Source of the DNA: Actinernus sp. WN-2022
Taxonomy: Eukaryota; Cnidaria; Anthozoa; Actiniaria; Actinernidae
Assembly: GCA_030867875.1 (NCBI GenBank)
Contig: JAOWCC010001634.1
Span: 137,908,365 to 137,972,364 of the forward strand
Length of the DNA: 64,000 nucleotides
Reading direction: 5' to 3'
Below, piece by piece: positions 23,049 through 34,085 of the stretch (within the stretch, counting starts at the first letter, position 1; every line of letters begins with the position of its first letter). The translations under genes and the position numbers were made by a program. Under the pieces are notes generated by a model that did not search any database, was not told the origin of the DNA, and saw only the letters and a list, made by a program, of their open reading frames with translations.

Positions 23049-23647
23049 CCATTTTTGAGTAAAAAACCCTGATAGAATATCATGCGGTTACATCATAGTG
23101 AAAGGTATTGTAGTTTGGGTACTGGCGTGAAATTTTTGTTTTTTTATAATTAGTAAACAAACTATCTCTAAATCTATATCAGCTATAGCGATAAAATCAG
23201 CCATCCGAAGAGCAGAAGTGATCAATAATATCTGGTGCGATATAATACAAGTAAGAAACGATACGAGAATACAGTACATGTATATACATTAATTTGTTTT
23301 TACCAATTGATATTATTTTTGCAGGCGCTTTTATTTAAAGCCGGCCTGTTAAATTTCCGGTATCCTAGTGGTTTGGTCCCCGTGAATCCGATCTGCAGTA
23401 GTAGATGTGATCACAGTTTAAGCAAAATCTGTTGAATAATATTTAAATGTGTTTGGTTTCTCTGTATTCTCCAAAGTTTGATTTATGGACTTTTTGGAAT
23501 GCCACTTAGCCGGAAGTATAATATCTGTATGTCTGGAAACATTCGCGTGCATGCGTAACAATCTTTTGCTCCAACAACATCTCATGCACGGTGAACAATA
23601 CCCTCTATTTCTTGTTGCTCGCGATGTTAGTTTTCTAATTTGGCCAT
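23049..23647. other. No gene seen
   Basis: AT-rich sequence ending abruptly at the GC-rich block that starts near 23650. Confidence 0.5.
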
Positions 23648-24340
23648 TTACATGCGGTTCAATACGTTGAGCGCCAGCTCGCTGACGGTATCGATTTGGT
23701 CGTCGCTCGCTTCTTGGATGAGTCTTTTAAGAGTGCCGACCCCCCGCTTTTTCCCCGCCCCTTGCTGAGTGCCAAGGAGGTCCCGGAGCCAGGGGGTGTG
23801 GCGGTCGAGGCGGTCCAGCCCGAGCGCCAGGTCTTCGTTGGGGGTGTGGGTCGACCCCCCGCTCTGCGCCCCACCCCCCGTCGGGGGGGGGGGGGCACCT
23901 CCATCGGGGATGAAAATCGAGCCCCCTTGTTGAAAGACGACCGCTCCCCCCACCGCTTTGCTAGCTGTACTCGGGCGCGCTGTAGATCGACCCCCGGTCT
24001 TGAGCCATGCTCGGTTTTTACCTTCTCGTTTTTTCTTGACCTCTGGACCGCCGCCCCTCGCGCTTTTTTTATGCGTACCGAGGGGGTCGGCGGCGGTGGA
24101 CGCTACGGCGTGGGACGCGCTCACGGCCCCCACCACCGCTGTGCCCGAGCTGCTGTAGGCGCCGGCGGATGTCCCGCACCAGCGTGTACGGGGCATTGGG
24201 GCCGGTGACGGCTCGGGGTGCATCGAGGGTCCACCAACGTTGGGTTTCGTTGGGCGGTGGGAAGTCGGGTCGTCTGCGTGGCAAAGCGTGGGAGTACGGC
24301 GTTGGCCATGACAAAGGGGATCGCGTTAAGAGCCACACTG
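23648..24340 (-). pseudogene. Virion-associated small protein-like frame, frameshifted
   Basis: The longest frame (24223-23648) is rich in Ala, Gly, Pro and Ser, has a basic patch (GPEVKKKREGKNR), and ends with TLKRLIQEASDDQIDTVSEL and ALNVLNRM before TAA. A helical motif of that shape is found in a small basic protein encoded beside the ATPase in Polintons and adintoviruses; that comparison is from memory of the family's pattern. The usual basic tail after the motif is missing because the GC-rich block stops here. Upstream, two other frames (24336-24121 and 24338-24069) carry the more protein-like parts, so two frameshifts are likely. Function is uncertain. Confidence 0.35.
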
Positions 24341-24346
24341 CGTTTT

Positions 24347-25109
24347 TTATACGGTAGGCGGGTCCAACGGTTCGTAGGCGATGGGGACGTCGGGGTCGTC
24401 GGGCAGGATGTTGGTGCGCAAGGCGGGTAAAGCCCTCCCCGAGCGCGGGTGCATGTCCAAGAACAGGTACCCGTGAGGGCGTTTCTGGGCGTCGTGCAGG
24501 GCCTCCAAAAAGAACGGCACGCGTCCGCGAAGGATCTGCTGAGCTAGCAACCGCGGGCGGAGTTGGTCCCGCAGGTTTTTAAACAAGACGATGCAGTGCA
24601 CGTTTTGGGAAATGGTAGACGCCAGACTCCCTTTGGGAAACAGGCATTGCGTCAGGTAGATCACCGTCAGGATGTGGTGGTGGGACCCGCGCGTGAACAA
24701 GCTGGCCACAAAGGCGTCCTTGCTGCAGGTGGCCATGAGGTCGTCCAAGACGACGATCCCCGGCCGACCGTCAAACCGTTCGGTCGGCGGTCACGCCTTC
24801 CACAAACTCGATGTCGGCTCCCAAATCGCGGTGCCAGGCCGGGGTATCGAAGGCCGGTTGGTGAATGCCGTAGCACACGACGATCTTCTGGGGCGCGGGC
24901 TTCATCATCGTGTGGCGGTGTTGCAGCAACGCTCGGGTAAAATGCGTCTTGCCCGATTGTGGCGGGCCTGTCACCATGATGGCGCAAGGAGTGCGTAACT
25001 GTAGCGTGACCTCCCCTTCCTCATCCTCCTTCTCCCCCTCCTCTTCCTCTTCACTACGGCCTTCTTCTTCGGGGTCGCCCTCATCGTCCGGGAGCCGCTC
25101 ACGCTTCAG
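24347..25109 (-). pseudogene. Polinton-type FtsK/HerA packaging ATPase, frameshifted
   Basis: This enzyme pumps viral DNA into capsids. The Walker A motif GPPQSGKT lies at the start of the 24977-24771 frame, and a Walker-B-like VVLDD lies near 24757-24745 in the next frame. Downstream come HILTVIYLTQ, a VLFKNLRDQLRP segment and a C-terminal RPHGYLFLDMHP stretch, in the order expected of this ATPase family in Polintons. A one-base shift near 24775-24785, ending the first frame at TGA 24771, separates Walker A from Walker B, so the gene is dead. Upstream the Walker A frame is open without an ATG back to the TAG at 25110, through an acidic stretch, and so is in register with the preceding gene. 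The product ends at 24347. Confidence 0.8.
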
Positions 25110-26258
25110 CTATGTGGGGTTCTTGATGCCGTAATACCCGCACGGGGTGTGGTACAGGAACATGCCCGAGCCTTGGGCAAATACCACGTCCGGAAACTGC
25201 GACACGTACGTCACTGCATCGTCCTGGGCCCAGTCCAAAACGAACAACCGGTGCCGCCGCTCTACCAAGAACCCGTCCAACGCCTGCAGGCATGCCTTGG
25301 CGGCCTTCGGCTCCGCCACCCCGGCGCACGTGGTTTGAAACTGCCCCAAAACGGTATCCAGCGGTTGGGCCGTCAAGCGCGCGTACACCTTCGCCGCCGC
25401 CGTGACCGCATCCCGATGGAGAAACATCAGCGTCCGTTTCCCGCGCAACCAATCCTCCACGTGGTTCTTCTTCCGGTCCTGAAACAGCTGCTGCAGCATG
25501 CTGTTGGTCGACCCCGGTTTTTCTTTACCGCGCCCCACGGGGACCACGTTGGTCGTGTACGTCAGGTGAAACGTCAGCACCCCGTTCAGCAGAAACGTCT
25601 GATTCGATTGCACCACGTTGAACACCTTCAGCAGCAGGCGTTCCAGCGTGAATTCTTCTTTGGGTATAAATCCCAAGTGGATCGCGCGCCCCGTGTTGCG
25701 TTCGTGGTTGAGAATCACCTGCACCAACTGCCCCTCGGGGACCCGCGCCAACCCCCGCTCGAGCAGATACCGCAGCATGGCTGTCAAGACATCACCCGCT
25801 TCTTCCCACGACGGTGCTTCCAACTTCGCCTGCACCGTCCACACCTCGTCCCGAATCGCGAAACGTTTGCTGGTTCGGGCGTGTTCGGCCACGATCTCGA
25901 ACGGGGGCGGGGTCGGGTCGGCGTCAGCAGCGGTGGGGGGTGGTGTCGGCACCCGGGCCCCACACCACTGCAAAAGACTTTTGGCTTCTTCTTCTCCTTC
26001 TTCTCCTTCTTCTCCTTCTTCTCCTTCTTCTCCTTCTTCTCCTTCTTCTCCTTCTTCTCCTTCTTCTCCTTCTTCTCCTTCTTCCCCTTCTTCTCCTTCT
26101 TCCCCATCTTCTCCTTCTTCTTCACCTTCTCCTTCTTCTTCACCTTCTCCTTCTTCTTCACCTTCTTCTTCTACTTCTTCTTTTACAAGGTTCATCATCA
26201 AGTGATCCAGCCAGGTCTCGTTCGTCGGTAGATCCTCTTCTCGAGGGTTGGCTGCCAT
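25110..26258 (-). CDS. Acidic-repeat protein resembling the N-terminal region of Polinton PolB
   Basis: A 382-residue frame starts at ATG 26258. Residues about 27-92 are a Glu/Gly repeat encoded by a GAA/GGA-type triplet tract (25985-26180). Residues about 145-382 form a compact-looking domain with GFIPKEEFTLERLLLKVFNV, VVQSNQTFLLNG and GRGKEKPGS. This arrangement resembles the domain ahead of the exonuclease and polymerase in Polinton/adintovirus family-B polymerases; polymerase motifs themselves are absent. The frame ends at TAG 25110 but stays open beyond it into the ATPase. It may therefore be a truncated polymerase, a stand-alone homologue, or one half of a frame fused to the ATPase. Confidence 0.5.
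   Translation of the reverse strand: MAANPREEDLPTNETWLDHLMMNLVKEEVEEEGEEEGEGEEEGEGEEEGEDGEEGEEGEEGEEGEEGEEGEEGEEGEEGEEGEEGEEGEEEAKSLLQWCGARVPTPPPTAADADPTPPPFEIVAEHARTSKRFAIRDEVWTVQAKLEAPSWEEAGDVLTAMLRYLLERGLARVPEGQLVQVILNHERNTGRAIHLGFIPKEEFTLERLLLKVFNVVQSNQTFLLNGVLTFHLTYTTNVVPVGRGKEKPGSTNSMLQQLFQDRKKNHVEDWLRGKRTLMFLHRDAVTAAAKVYARLTAQPLDTVLGQFQTTCAGVAEPKAAKACLQALDGFLVERRHRLFVLDWAQDDAVTYVSQFPDVVFAQGSGMFLYHTPCGYYGIKNPT
25985..26180. repeat. CTT/TCC triplet tract
   Basis: A near-continuous run of TTC, TCC and CTT triplets codes for the Glu/Gly region on the minus strand. Open Leu-, Ser- or Lys-rich frames on other registers are artefacts. Confidence 0.9.
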
Positions 26259-26379
26259 GACTTATTTTCTTCTCCTCTTGCGGCTCTCTCTGCCGGACTG
26301 ATGTTGAACCGTCCGCACGCGTTCATTTTTAAAGGCTCTACGTCTGAAACCCGCCTCCCTTTTCTGACCAACCACCGCC

Positions 26380-26830
26380 ATCCTGCCGTAATTTGGAGTC
26401 TACGCTTTCAGCCTCGAGGGGTGTGGCCTGCTGACCGGGCCCGACTTTCCCTAATATGGAGTTGGCGCTTTCAGCCTCGGGAGGTGTGGCGTGCTGACCG
26501 GGTCCGTGATGCCCTAATTTGGAGCCGAGGCGCTACTTCAGCGCCGGTGTAAAAGAAATGCTGACGGATGTTGGCGTGTGGCCATCAGCGTCGGTGTAAG
26601 AGGTGCGCTGACGGGGTACTCAGTACCGGTGTAAGGGCCGCGCTGACGGGGGCGTTCAGCACCGGTGTGAGGGCGGTGCTGACGCTGGCGCGGTGCCATC
26701 AGTGTCGGTGTAAGAGGCGCGTTGACGCTGGCGTGGTGCCATCAGCGTCGTTGTAAGGGATGCGCTGACGGGGTGCTCAGCACCGGTGTAAGAGCCGCAC
26801 TGACGCGTTGAATCCGCAGGGACGCTCGAC
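26380..26830. repeat. GC-rich imperfect tandem repeats upstream of the Polinton-like genes
   Basis: Two related blocks. Units of about 66 bp with CTTTCAGCCTCG and GCTGACCGGG lie at about 26385-26530. Units of about 55-60 bp with CAGCACCGGTGTAAG and GCGCTGACGGGG lie at about 26540-26805. They precede the minus-strand ATG at 26258. They could be a regulatory or terminal region of the element, which I cannot test here. Confidence 0.6.
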
Positions 26831-26867
26831 CAATCCGAAGCGTTCAGCAGCGTCCCTGGCGAGGGTA

Positions 26868-26877
26868 TTTAAATCCT
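26868..26877. promoter_or_regulatory. TATA-like GTATTTAAAT
   Basis: An AT-rich TATA-like sequence inside otherwise GC-rich DNA, near the right edge of the Polinton-like block. It is palindromic enough to work in either direction; no start site can be assigned. Confidence 0.3.
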
Positions 26878-26937
26878 ACGGCGCTGTGAAAATATCATTC
26901 CTCACGAAGCACTCGACCAGAGCAGACTGAAAAAATA

Positions 26938-27520
26938 GGTACCCAAAGGGTACATGTGTCTACTGCATTTTTGTCTTCTTAAATTTTTGGTAGTTACAGG
27001 CTTGAAATATTCAACGATACAGTAGTTATAGTCAACAGATCATAGTAGTTGAATACTGAAATAAGTTTTTTCAAAGTGTTTAGTACCTATGTGGCAAGCT
27101 AAAAAATCAACAATTAAGAAATAGAAAACATTTCCTGTGTTTCTATAGAGTTATAGAAATATGAGTGAAAGTTTGGGAGAATAAGAAATGGCAGTGAGAA
27201 CATGAGCCCGAAGGACGAGTGTTTCCACAGCTATTTTAAGTTCTTCCAAACTTCCACAAGTGTTTCTATAACTCAATAAAAACAAGGGGAAAATGTTTTG
27301 TATTTCCTTTATATTAAATAACCCACACAAAATATGTACAACAATGGAAAATCGCACATTTATTAGTATCACAAAAATGTAAATTCTCCTAACCACGCCA
27401 TCAAAACGTCATCAACTGATCACTAGCTCAAGTGTGCACTCAACTTATAGAGTTATAGAAACATGGCTTTCAGCCAATCAGAGCGCATGTACTGTTGAAT
27501 CTATTTTCTAAAGTTTCATA
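26938..27520. other. No gene seen
   Basis: AT-rich. TTTCTATAGAGTTATAGAAA-type sequences at about 27140-27163 and 27446-27465, with GTGTTTCTATAACTC near 27261, suggest a small foldback element. Confidence 0.4.
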
Positions 27521-27841
27521 CTGGGAGGCTCCGCCCCGAGGTCCAAACCCTTACCCTTTTATATACCATTTTTGACAGAAAAGGTACCCCTTCATATACC
27601 TTCCACAAAAAAATGGTACCCCTTTCACATACTTTTACTAAACGTTTCACTTGAGTAAAATACTTGGATGACTCAGCCATTTATTTTTATAGGTGCGTCT
27701 GTTTGAGATATTTTGAAAGGCCCTTTTAAATACCTAAATGACAGTTTTCCCTGCCCTTTCCTTTACTTCAACTCATGAAATCCCTACCTTTTGATATACC
27801 TCCAGCCTGAAAAGGTACCCCTTTCAGGTGGAGCCTCCCCG
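27521..27841. mobile_element. 321-bp MITE with CTGGGAGGCTCC ends and TA duplication
   Basis: CTGGGAGGCTCCGCC (27521-) and GGTGGAGCCTCCCCG (-27841) are inverted with two mismatches, flanked by TA at 27519-27520 and 27842-27843, as in Tc1/mariner relatives. The interior holds several GGTACCCCTTTCA-type motifs. Confidence 0.8.
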
Positions 27842-28480
27842 TATAGTCCATTATAGGGAGTAGTACCCCCCCCCCCTCCCCCGGGTTTACATGTATGTTG
27901 TTCTCCATGCAATTGACGTTTACATCTTGTGTGGACTACTTCGTCAAATAGGTAGAAATGAACCAGTGTTGATATGAAAAGCTAGTTCATTGTAGGGCTG
28001 TTTTCTGGAGCTAGCATGTAGTTTGCACTATACTACTTGTATTAATTGCCTTATGACAGCAAGACAATCAGATTGCAGCATTGATGTTAGAACACTATTG
28101 GTTTCTACTAATGGACAAACCATATTTTTTGGGAGGATAGGCATGCAAATAGTTTTTTCTGCTCATGTGAAAAAAAATGTTTTCTACTTTACAAGTTAGC
28201 AATTACTCCATATGCTAAACGATTTATTTTAAGTTTGCAGCCTGTTTCAATATTTCTGACCCCCCCCCCCCCCCCCCCCTCCAAAAAACAATGGTCCGTC
28301 CCTAATAAGAAATAGAAAGGTATTGGGCAAAGCATTAACAAAAGTAAATTGATAAACAATTCGCTGTATAGTTTACTCCTTTTTTCAAAGAAAGGCTGTT
28401 ATTATTATGCATGTTCCAGTAAATAAAGTAAATAATTGAATTGAGGTTATTTTAGTTTTATTAGCATTTCAACTTTTGAA
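27842..28480. other. No gene seen; homopolymer C tract
   Basis: Includes a run of about 20 C at 28260-28279 and a shorter one near 27867. Confidence 0.6.
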
Positions 28481-28865
28481 TAACATCTTTTTTTTACTTC
28501 GATAATTTATGTTCCTGAAATAATTACATAAATTGTATAACTAATCAGAACAAGGCGCCTTCAATACAGTGATTGCAATAAACTTGTATAAGTATTAGTC
28601 GACTAATAGATGCTGCATGATGCACTGATTCTATTTTCATTCAGACAGATTTATTGCAATCACTGTACTGGAAAACTGTAACAATGCATAAGTATCTGTG
28701 AACTGTATGTAATAACTTTTACCATTTCAAATTCTGAATAACATCTATTTTACTTCGATAATTTGTTCCTGAAATAATTACGTAAATTGTATAACTAATC
28801 ACTGAGAACAAGGTGACTTCAATACAGTGTTTGCAATAAAACTTGCAGAAGTATTACTTGACTAA
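28480..28865. repeat. ~255-bp tandem repeat interrupted by the 10.3-kb element
   Basis: TTTTACTTCGATAATTT..GTTCCTGAAATAATTAC begins a unit near 28493 and again near 28749. The second unit is cut at 28865 and its remainder (ACACTGCATGGTGCG, ATTGCAATCACTGTACTGG) resumes at about 39152. The repeat therefore existed before the 10.3-kb segment inserted. Confidence 0.75.
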
Positions 28866-29298
28866 GGGCCCGTTTACAAGGAGATAGGGTTACCCTAGCA
28901 CTAGGGTCAAAGATAGCCCGGGTTTACAAGCAAAATGATCCAGGTAGGGTTATCCTACTGCCCGGGTCAACTCAACACAAGCCAGTTGAAGTCTCTTTCA
29001 AAATAATATATTATTGATTTGAAAAACCGTTTCTTATGAAATGTCGTACTAATGAATGAAAACATGTGCTACTAATATTACTCTTCCGCTTTTCTTTCAT
29101 TTTTATCCGGTTCAAACAGATCTGTGGAAGTGATTGTGATTTTACTGATTCTTTGGTAGCCTATGACCGCTTAATCTCGTAACCATGCAGATCTCCCATA
29201 TTCTACTCACGGTCACAGGGAAGGGAGATCTGGCAAAGTTCGAATTCCACACATGCGCAGTAATCGCAAGGCCGAATATACCGGCCTGTTGCGAAATC

Positions 29299-32200
29299 AT
29301 CATCATCATCTTTTTTATTCACACACTATACATACTTAATTTTACAATAATACAATCTATACAAACTTACATTATGAATTAAATTTTCAATCTGGAAGAA
29401 ATTTGTGCGTCCTAGGGGCTAAATTAACCGATTGGTTTTCTTAGTTAGTCCCTAGGTTAATATTATGTTAATATGATCAGTTTTCTAACTTATATTATAT
29501 TATATTATAAAAAATAATTATAATAATGAGAATAAATGAAATTAATTATTTGAAAATATAATATTAATTAATCTGAAATTGGATATCCAACAAATAATCT
29601 TTAAGTTTTTTTGAGAACGAAAAGGTACTCGAAGACTTTATTGTTTCCGGAAGTTTTTTCCACATGTCAATTGCAATGAAAGAGATTGTTTGTTTGCCAA
29701 TATTAGTTCTCACTTTTGGTTTATAGAAGTTTTGCTTTGTAGCATATCTGGTATTGTGAGAATGGATATCACTTGCATAGCAAAACCAGCTCTCAAACAA
29801 ACTTGGGAGCTGTTTTCTATGCCATAAGTGAGCAATTTTAAGTATGTGCAACCGAAATACATTATCAACTGTTAAAATATCTAATATATTCAACAAGGTT
29901 AGTGCACTTTCTGTATGCTTACCATATGACTTAGCGAAAAATATTAATCTAACCACTTTATTTTGTTTAATTTGTATCTTTTTAATATGCATTTTATATG
30001 CACTGCCCCATGCAGAGATTGCATACGTTATATAAGGGTATATAAGAGTATAATACAATTGCTTTAATTGCCGAAGAGATAAATAGTGCCTTAATTTTGA
30101 AATTGCTCCAGTATTTCTTGCAATACGTGAGCATATATATGATATATGCTGTTTCCATGAGAGAGTATCATCAATAAACACACCTAAGTATTTGATGTAT
30201 GTCTTCCTTTCAATCGAATGTGTAATATCATCTTTGCCTTTTAAATTTAACGTTATGTTGATATCTCTTCTCTTGGCTGATTTAATTATCATGTAATTTG
30301 TTTTCTTGAAATTTATTGATAATTTATTAATATCACACCACTTTTTAACTTTCGCCATTTCGACATTGATTAAATTTTGAAGAGCGTAACTATCATGTGA
30401 AGAAGCAAAGACATTCGTATCGTCAGCAAATATTCTGAATTTAAGTAAACTAGAACAGTTCGGGAGATCATTTATATATAATAAAAAAAGCATTGGACCA
30501 AGTGAACTTCCCTGTGGAATACCACATTTCATAACTTGTTTTGATGATTCTTCATTTTCTAAAGCAACATATTGTTTACGATTAGTTAAGTAACTAGTAA
30601 ACCATTTTAAGGGAACACCTCTAATTCCGTACTTTTCCATTTTTTTAAGTAGAATTTCGTGGTTAACCGTATCAAACGCTTTGGAAAAATCTAGGAATAT
30701 TCCACAAGTAATTAACTTATTATCAATTGCCTTTTTCAAGTTTTCAGTGATTTCAGTAATTGCTTGTGATGTTGATCGTCCTTTCCTAAATCCAAATTGA
30801 AACTCATAAAGTATTTCATATTTTTCTACATAATTTACAAGCTGATTACAAACGAGTTTTTCGAATATTTGAGCAAAAGTAGACAGAATTGAAATAGGTC
30901 GAAAATTTGTAGGGTCTGTTATCTCACCACCTTTATCTATGATGTTTTTAATGTATCAGGTACTATTCCTTGTTGCAGTGAGTAGTTGAAAATCATGGAC
31001 AAAGCTTCACTAATTTGGTTACAAGCTAATTTAATACATTGTCGAGGGATTCCTATGGAAGCCTTATTTGATTGTAGGCCCATAATTACATCCTGGACTT
31101 CTTGGACACATATTCCATGGAACATAAAACTGTTCTGACTGTTATAATTAATATAGTGAGTTGGATCTGAATCGCTATATTGTGGAAGCTGTGAAGCTAG
31201 GTTAGGACCTACATTTATATAATGGGTATTTAGTTGATGACATATACTTTGCTTATCAGTGTAACATTTGTTGTTACAGATCAGTTTATTTATAGTTATG
31301 TTTGTTTTTTTCCTACTTATTAGTATTCCAATAAGTTTCCATGTTATCTTTAAATTTCCTTTATTAATTTCAAATTGTGCTGAAAAGTAATTTTTTTTTG
31401 CAGCTTCTTTGATCTTATTCAGTTTATTATTATATCTTTTATAATATTTTATTTTCTCAATATTTCCGCTCAAAAAATGGCTTCTAAATAATTTTTGTTT
31501 ATTTTTTATTGATTTTATTATACTATTAGTTATCCACGGTTTATTTAGCTGTTTTAATTTTGCATTTGGAATCTTCTTCAATGGGGCGTGTTTATTGCAT
31601 ACTCTCTCCAAGTTATCCATAATTTTCTCGACACTAATATTCACATCTTCCGTAACAAGATTTTTGAAGTTGATATCTTGCAGATCATTTACAAATAATT
31701 CATTTTTAAAATGTGAAAAATCCCGATAAATCTTTTGCTCTTTTATATTATGAGACTTACTTGTTATCGTGCAGAATACCGGAAGATGGTCTGATATGTC
31801 CGCAAGGCATATGCCCGATTTAATAACTTTTTGAGGGATGTTTGTATATATATGATCAATGAGTGTAGCTGAGTGATCCGTAATCCTAGTAGATTTTGTT
31901 ATTAAAGGCATATAACCAATATTTAATAACATATCAAGATATTCTGAAGTATGCTTATCTGAACTATAATTTAGAAAGTTTATATTTATATCTCCTGTCA
32001 CGATAACCTCTCGATTTTTACTATTTAGATCTGATAACTTTTGTTCGAGAGCTGTTTGAAACATATCTCGGTCATTAGTAGGGAGCCTATAAATGCATCC
32101 GATAATAATATTTTTTTGCTTATTTCGTATAACCTCGATCCAACACGATTCAACTCCAGGAATATTCAATTCAAGATCACATCTTCTATTGTAATTAAGA

Positions 32201-32540
32201 TTCTTCCTAACATAAATACCCACGCCGCCAGCCGATGTTTCTGAATTTGTCCCTTGATAATTATAACCTGGAATGTCAATATTTGCCTGCGTGTTAATAT
32301 TAATCTTTGTTTCCGAGATGGCTATTACGCTAGGAACTTCCTTAAGCGTAATCAAAATATCATTTAACAGAGTAAGATTCTTCGATAGGCTTCGAGTATT
32401 GCAATGGAGCACAGAAATGCCTTTATGTTCAGGAATTTGAAAATTTGAATTTGAAATCGTAGTTGTATTGCTGTGCAAGTGAATTCTTTTCATAAATAAC
32501 CTTAATTGTTCCCTTATCTGGGCCAAAAAAAGTTCAAGGA
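29299..32540 (-). mobile_element. CR1/L2/Jockey-type LINE 2
   Basis: A leftward element with a single endonuclease-reverse transcriptase frame, an AT-rich 3' region and an ATC microsatellite tail at 29299-29311. It sits inside the 10.3-kb inverted-repeat segment. Confidence 0.8.
29564..32526 (-). pseudogene. LINE 2 endonuclease-reverse transcriptase, one frameshift
   Basis: The endonuclease half (32526-30937; the first Met is near 32491) shows VLHCNTRSLSKN, VTGDININFLN and ISDHLPVFCTI. The reverse transcriptase half (29564 to about 30930) shows FLDFSKAFDTVNH, CGIPQGSSLGP and the catalytic RIFADDTNVF. The two halves are separated by one shift near 30935-30945 that creates a TAG at 30937. Otherwise both halves are open for over 900 codons in total, so this is a fairly recent insertion. 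Confidence 0.85.
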
Positions 32541-33449
32541 TACTTTAAAGAAAGCTCTGGATTCTAGAAATTCCGCAGTTGAAAAGCAAAACCGAAACAA
32601 AAGGAGGTGACAGGAGACAGTTAAGTTGCGAACAGGAAAGAGTCCCTTCCAAAAATCAAAGCTCATTTATAGTCAGTTATACTTATAGTCATCATATCAG
32701 TGTTTGATTATCGGTTGATAAATGACAGCCTAGTGGAAAAAACAGTAGATTTACGACGACTTGTAAAAACATAAACTTTGTCGCACTGGAGTAAATGCAA
32801 CGAGTTTCGGACGGATAATTTGGCTAGCATTATGTCAATGCAGCTTCTTCACAACTTAGACCTCGAGAAGACATCACTCATCAGAATCAGATTATTTATT
32901 ATATCCCGGGTTATACATGTACATCCTAAAATAGATGCAGCACACTAGAACAAAATTACTGGTTTTCGTGGTCGATGAGGCTCGGTGAATGGTAATAATT
33001 CAGACTTTTACTTATTATGTAAACAAGGAAATATATTTGTACTGATTATGTAATATGCTTATAAAATTTGTTAAGCCTATATAATTATGCTTTACTTTTA
33101 ATGAAAGTACAAAACAAACAAGTAAACTGTTAGGCTCTTTTACAAAGCCAGCAGTCACACAGGTGTTTTATATTCACCCACATTATTGTAATTTTCACAT
33201 TCAGACCAGATAATATACAAAGCTTGTAGCACTAACATGTGCCATAATTATACATTGCTGTGTCACATGCAGCATTACCAATAGATCATAAATTATGAAA
33301 AGCCTCAACATGAATGACCTTACAATAGTTATTGAAAACCCAAACAGGTCTAACATTTTCTATTATCTAATACAGAGATCTAATTCATACATGAATGTCA
33401 AACAAGTTAATTTTGAAGAAGTGCTGTCCCCAATAGCACAACATTAATT
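32541..33449. other. No gene seen
   Basis: AT-rich flank between LINE 2 and the small MITEs. Confidence 0.6.
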
Positions 33450-33579
33450 GAAGGACTATGTGAAAAAAGGGTGTAAGTGATTCATGATCACATTCTAAAT
33501 CCTCCCTTAGCAAACAAAGAAATTGAAGGAAAATTTAGAATGTGATAGTCACTTGTGCCATTTTTGCACACAGCCCTTC
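33450..33579. mobile_element. 130-bp MITE related to 15261-15399
   Basis: The termini GAAGGACTATGTG and CACACAGCCCTTC are inverted with mismatches, flanked by AATT on both sides. The internal GTAAGTGA, TTCTAAAT and CAAACAAAGAA order matches the MITE at 15261-15399, so the family occurs both inside and outside the 25.6-kb interruption. Confidence 0.7.
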
Positions 33580-33618
33580 AATTGAAATCAGCAAAATTAG
33601 CATGCCTTTCTGGCGCGA

Positions 33619-33877
33619 CTACTGAAACCAGGGTCTCTTAAAGACAACGAGAACCAGTCACATTGCAGGACAAAAACTGACAAAGTTACTTGAGCCAATC
33701 AGTGTTGATTACAAGACAATAGCATTTTGACTTGCTTCAGCTTTGATCCAATAATATAAAAGGGAAATTTGGTCATCATAATAAAGAAAATTGCATGGGA
33801 TATGCTAGGATATATACTTTTGAATAGTTTTGCAATGTGTTTAGTTCTTGTTGTCTGAGTGGCCCTGGTTTCAGTAG
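33619..33877. mobile_element. 259-bp element with CTACTGAAACCAGGG ends
   Basis: CTACTGAAACCAGGG at 33619 and CCCTGGTTTCAGTAG at 33863-33877 are perfect 15-bp inverted termini. The interior is AT-rich and non-coding. No convincing target duplication is visible. Confidence 0.65.
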
Positions 33878-33938
33878 TTATAACACTATTAGTAACACTA
33901 TTAGTATAACACTAATTTACTCTTAGCTCTTTTGCTCT

Positions 33939-34085
33939 GACGAAGGGCTAGTGCTCGAAACGTCAGCTGCTACTCGCTTTCCACAGCGGTTAGCATACCT
34001 CAATCGACTTTAGTTGATTACATACCAGTGTTTATCTTCCCCGCCGACGCAGACCAAAACTAGTTTTTACAGGAACTAGTTGTCT
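33939..34085 (+). mobile_element. Penelope-like-element 3' fragment with hammerhead-like core
   Basis: Contains CTGACGAAGGGCTAGTGCTC followed by GAAACGTCAGCTGC, GCGGTTAGCATACC, TTTAGTTGATTACATACC and CTAGTTTTTACAGGAACTAG. The CTGANGA...GAAAC...GTC order fits the hammerhead-ribozyme core known from Penelope-like elements. This copy keeps GAAAC, unlike the array copies. Reverse transcriptase is not present. Confidence 0.5.

Larger units (their letters stand above)
23648..26937 (-). mobile_element. GC-rich Polinton/adintovirus-like fragment, decayed
   Basis: Base composition changes sharply to GC-rich at about 23650 and back near 26935. All recognisable frames lie on the minus strand: a disordered frame resembling the N-terminal part of Polinton-type polymerase proteins, a packaging ATPase, and a small Ala/Gly/Pro-rich frame with a short helical C-terminal motif. 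Terminal inverted repeats, integrase, capsid and protease genes are not seen. The block is a fragment of an endogenous virus-like element, broken by frameshifts and stops. Confidence 0.7.

Noticed and set aside
25149..26260. Long plus-strand frames opposite the PolB-N-like gene, with Leu, Phe or Ser runs
   Set aside because: They arise from the triplet tract and high GC content; only the minus-strand register has domain-like sequence.
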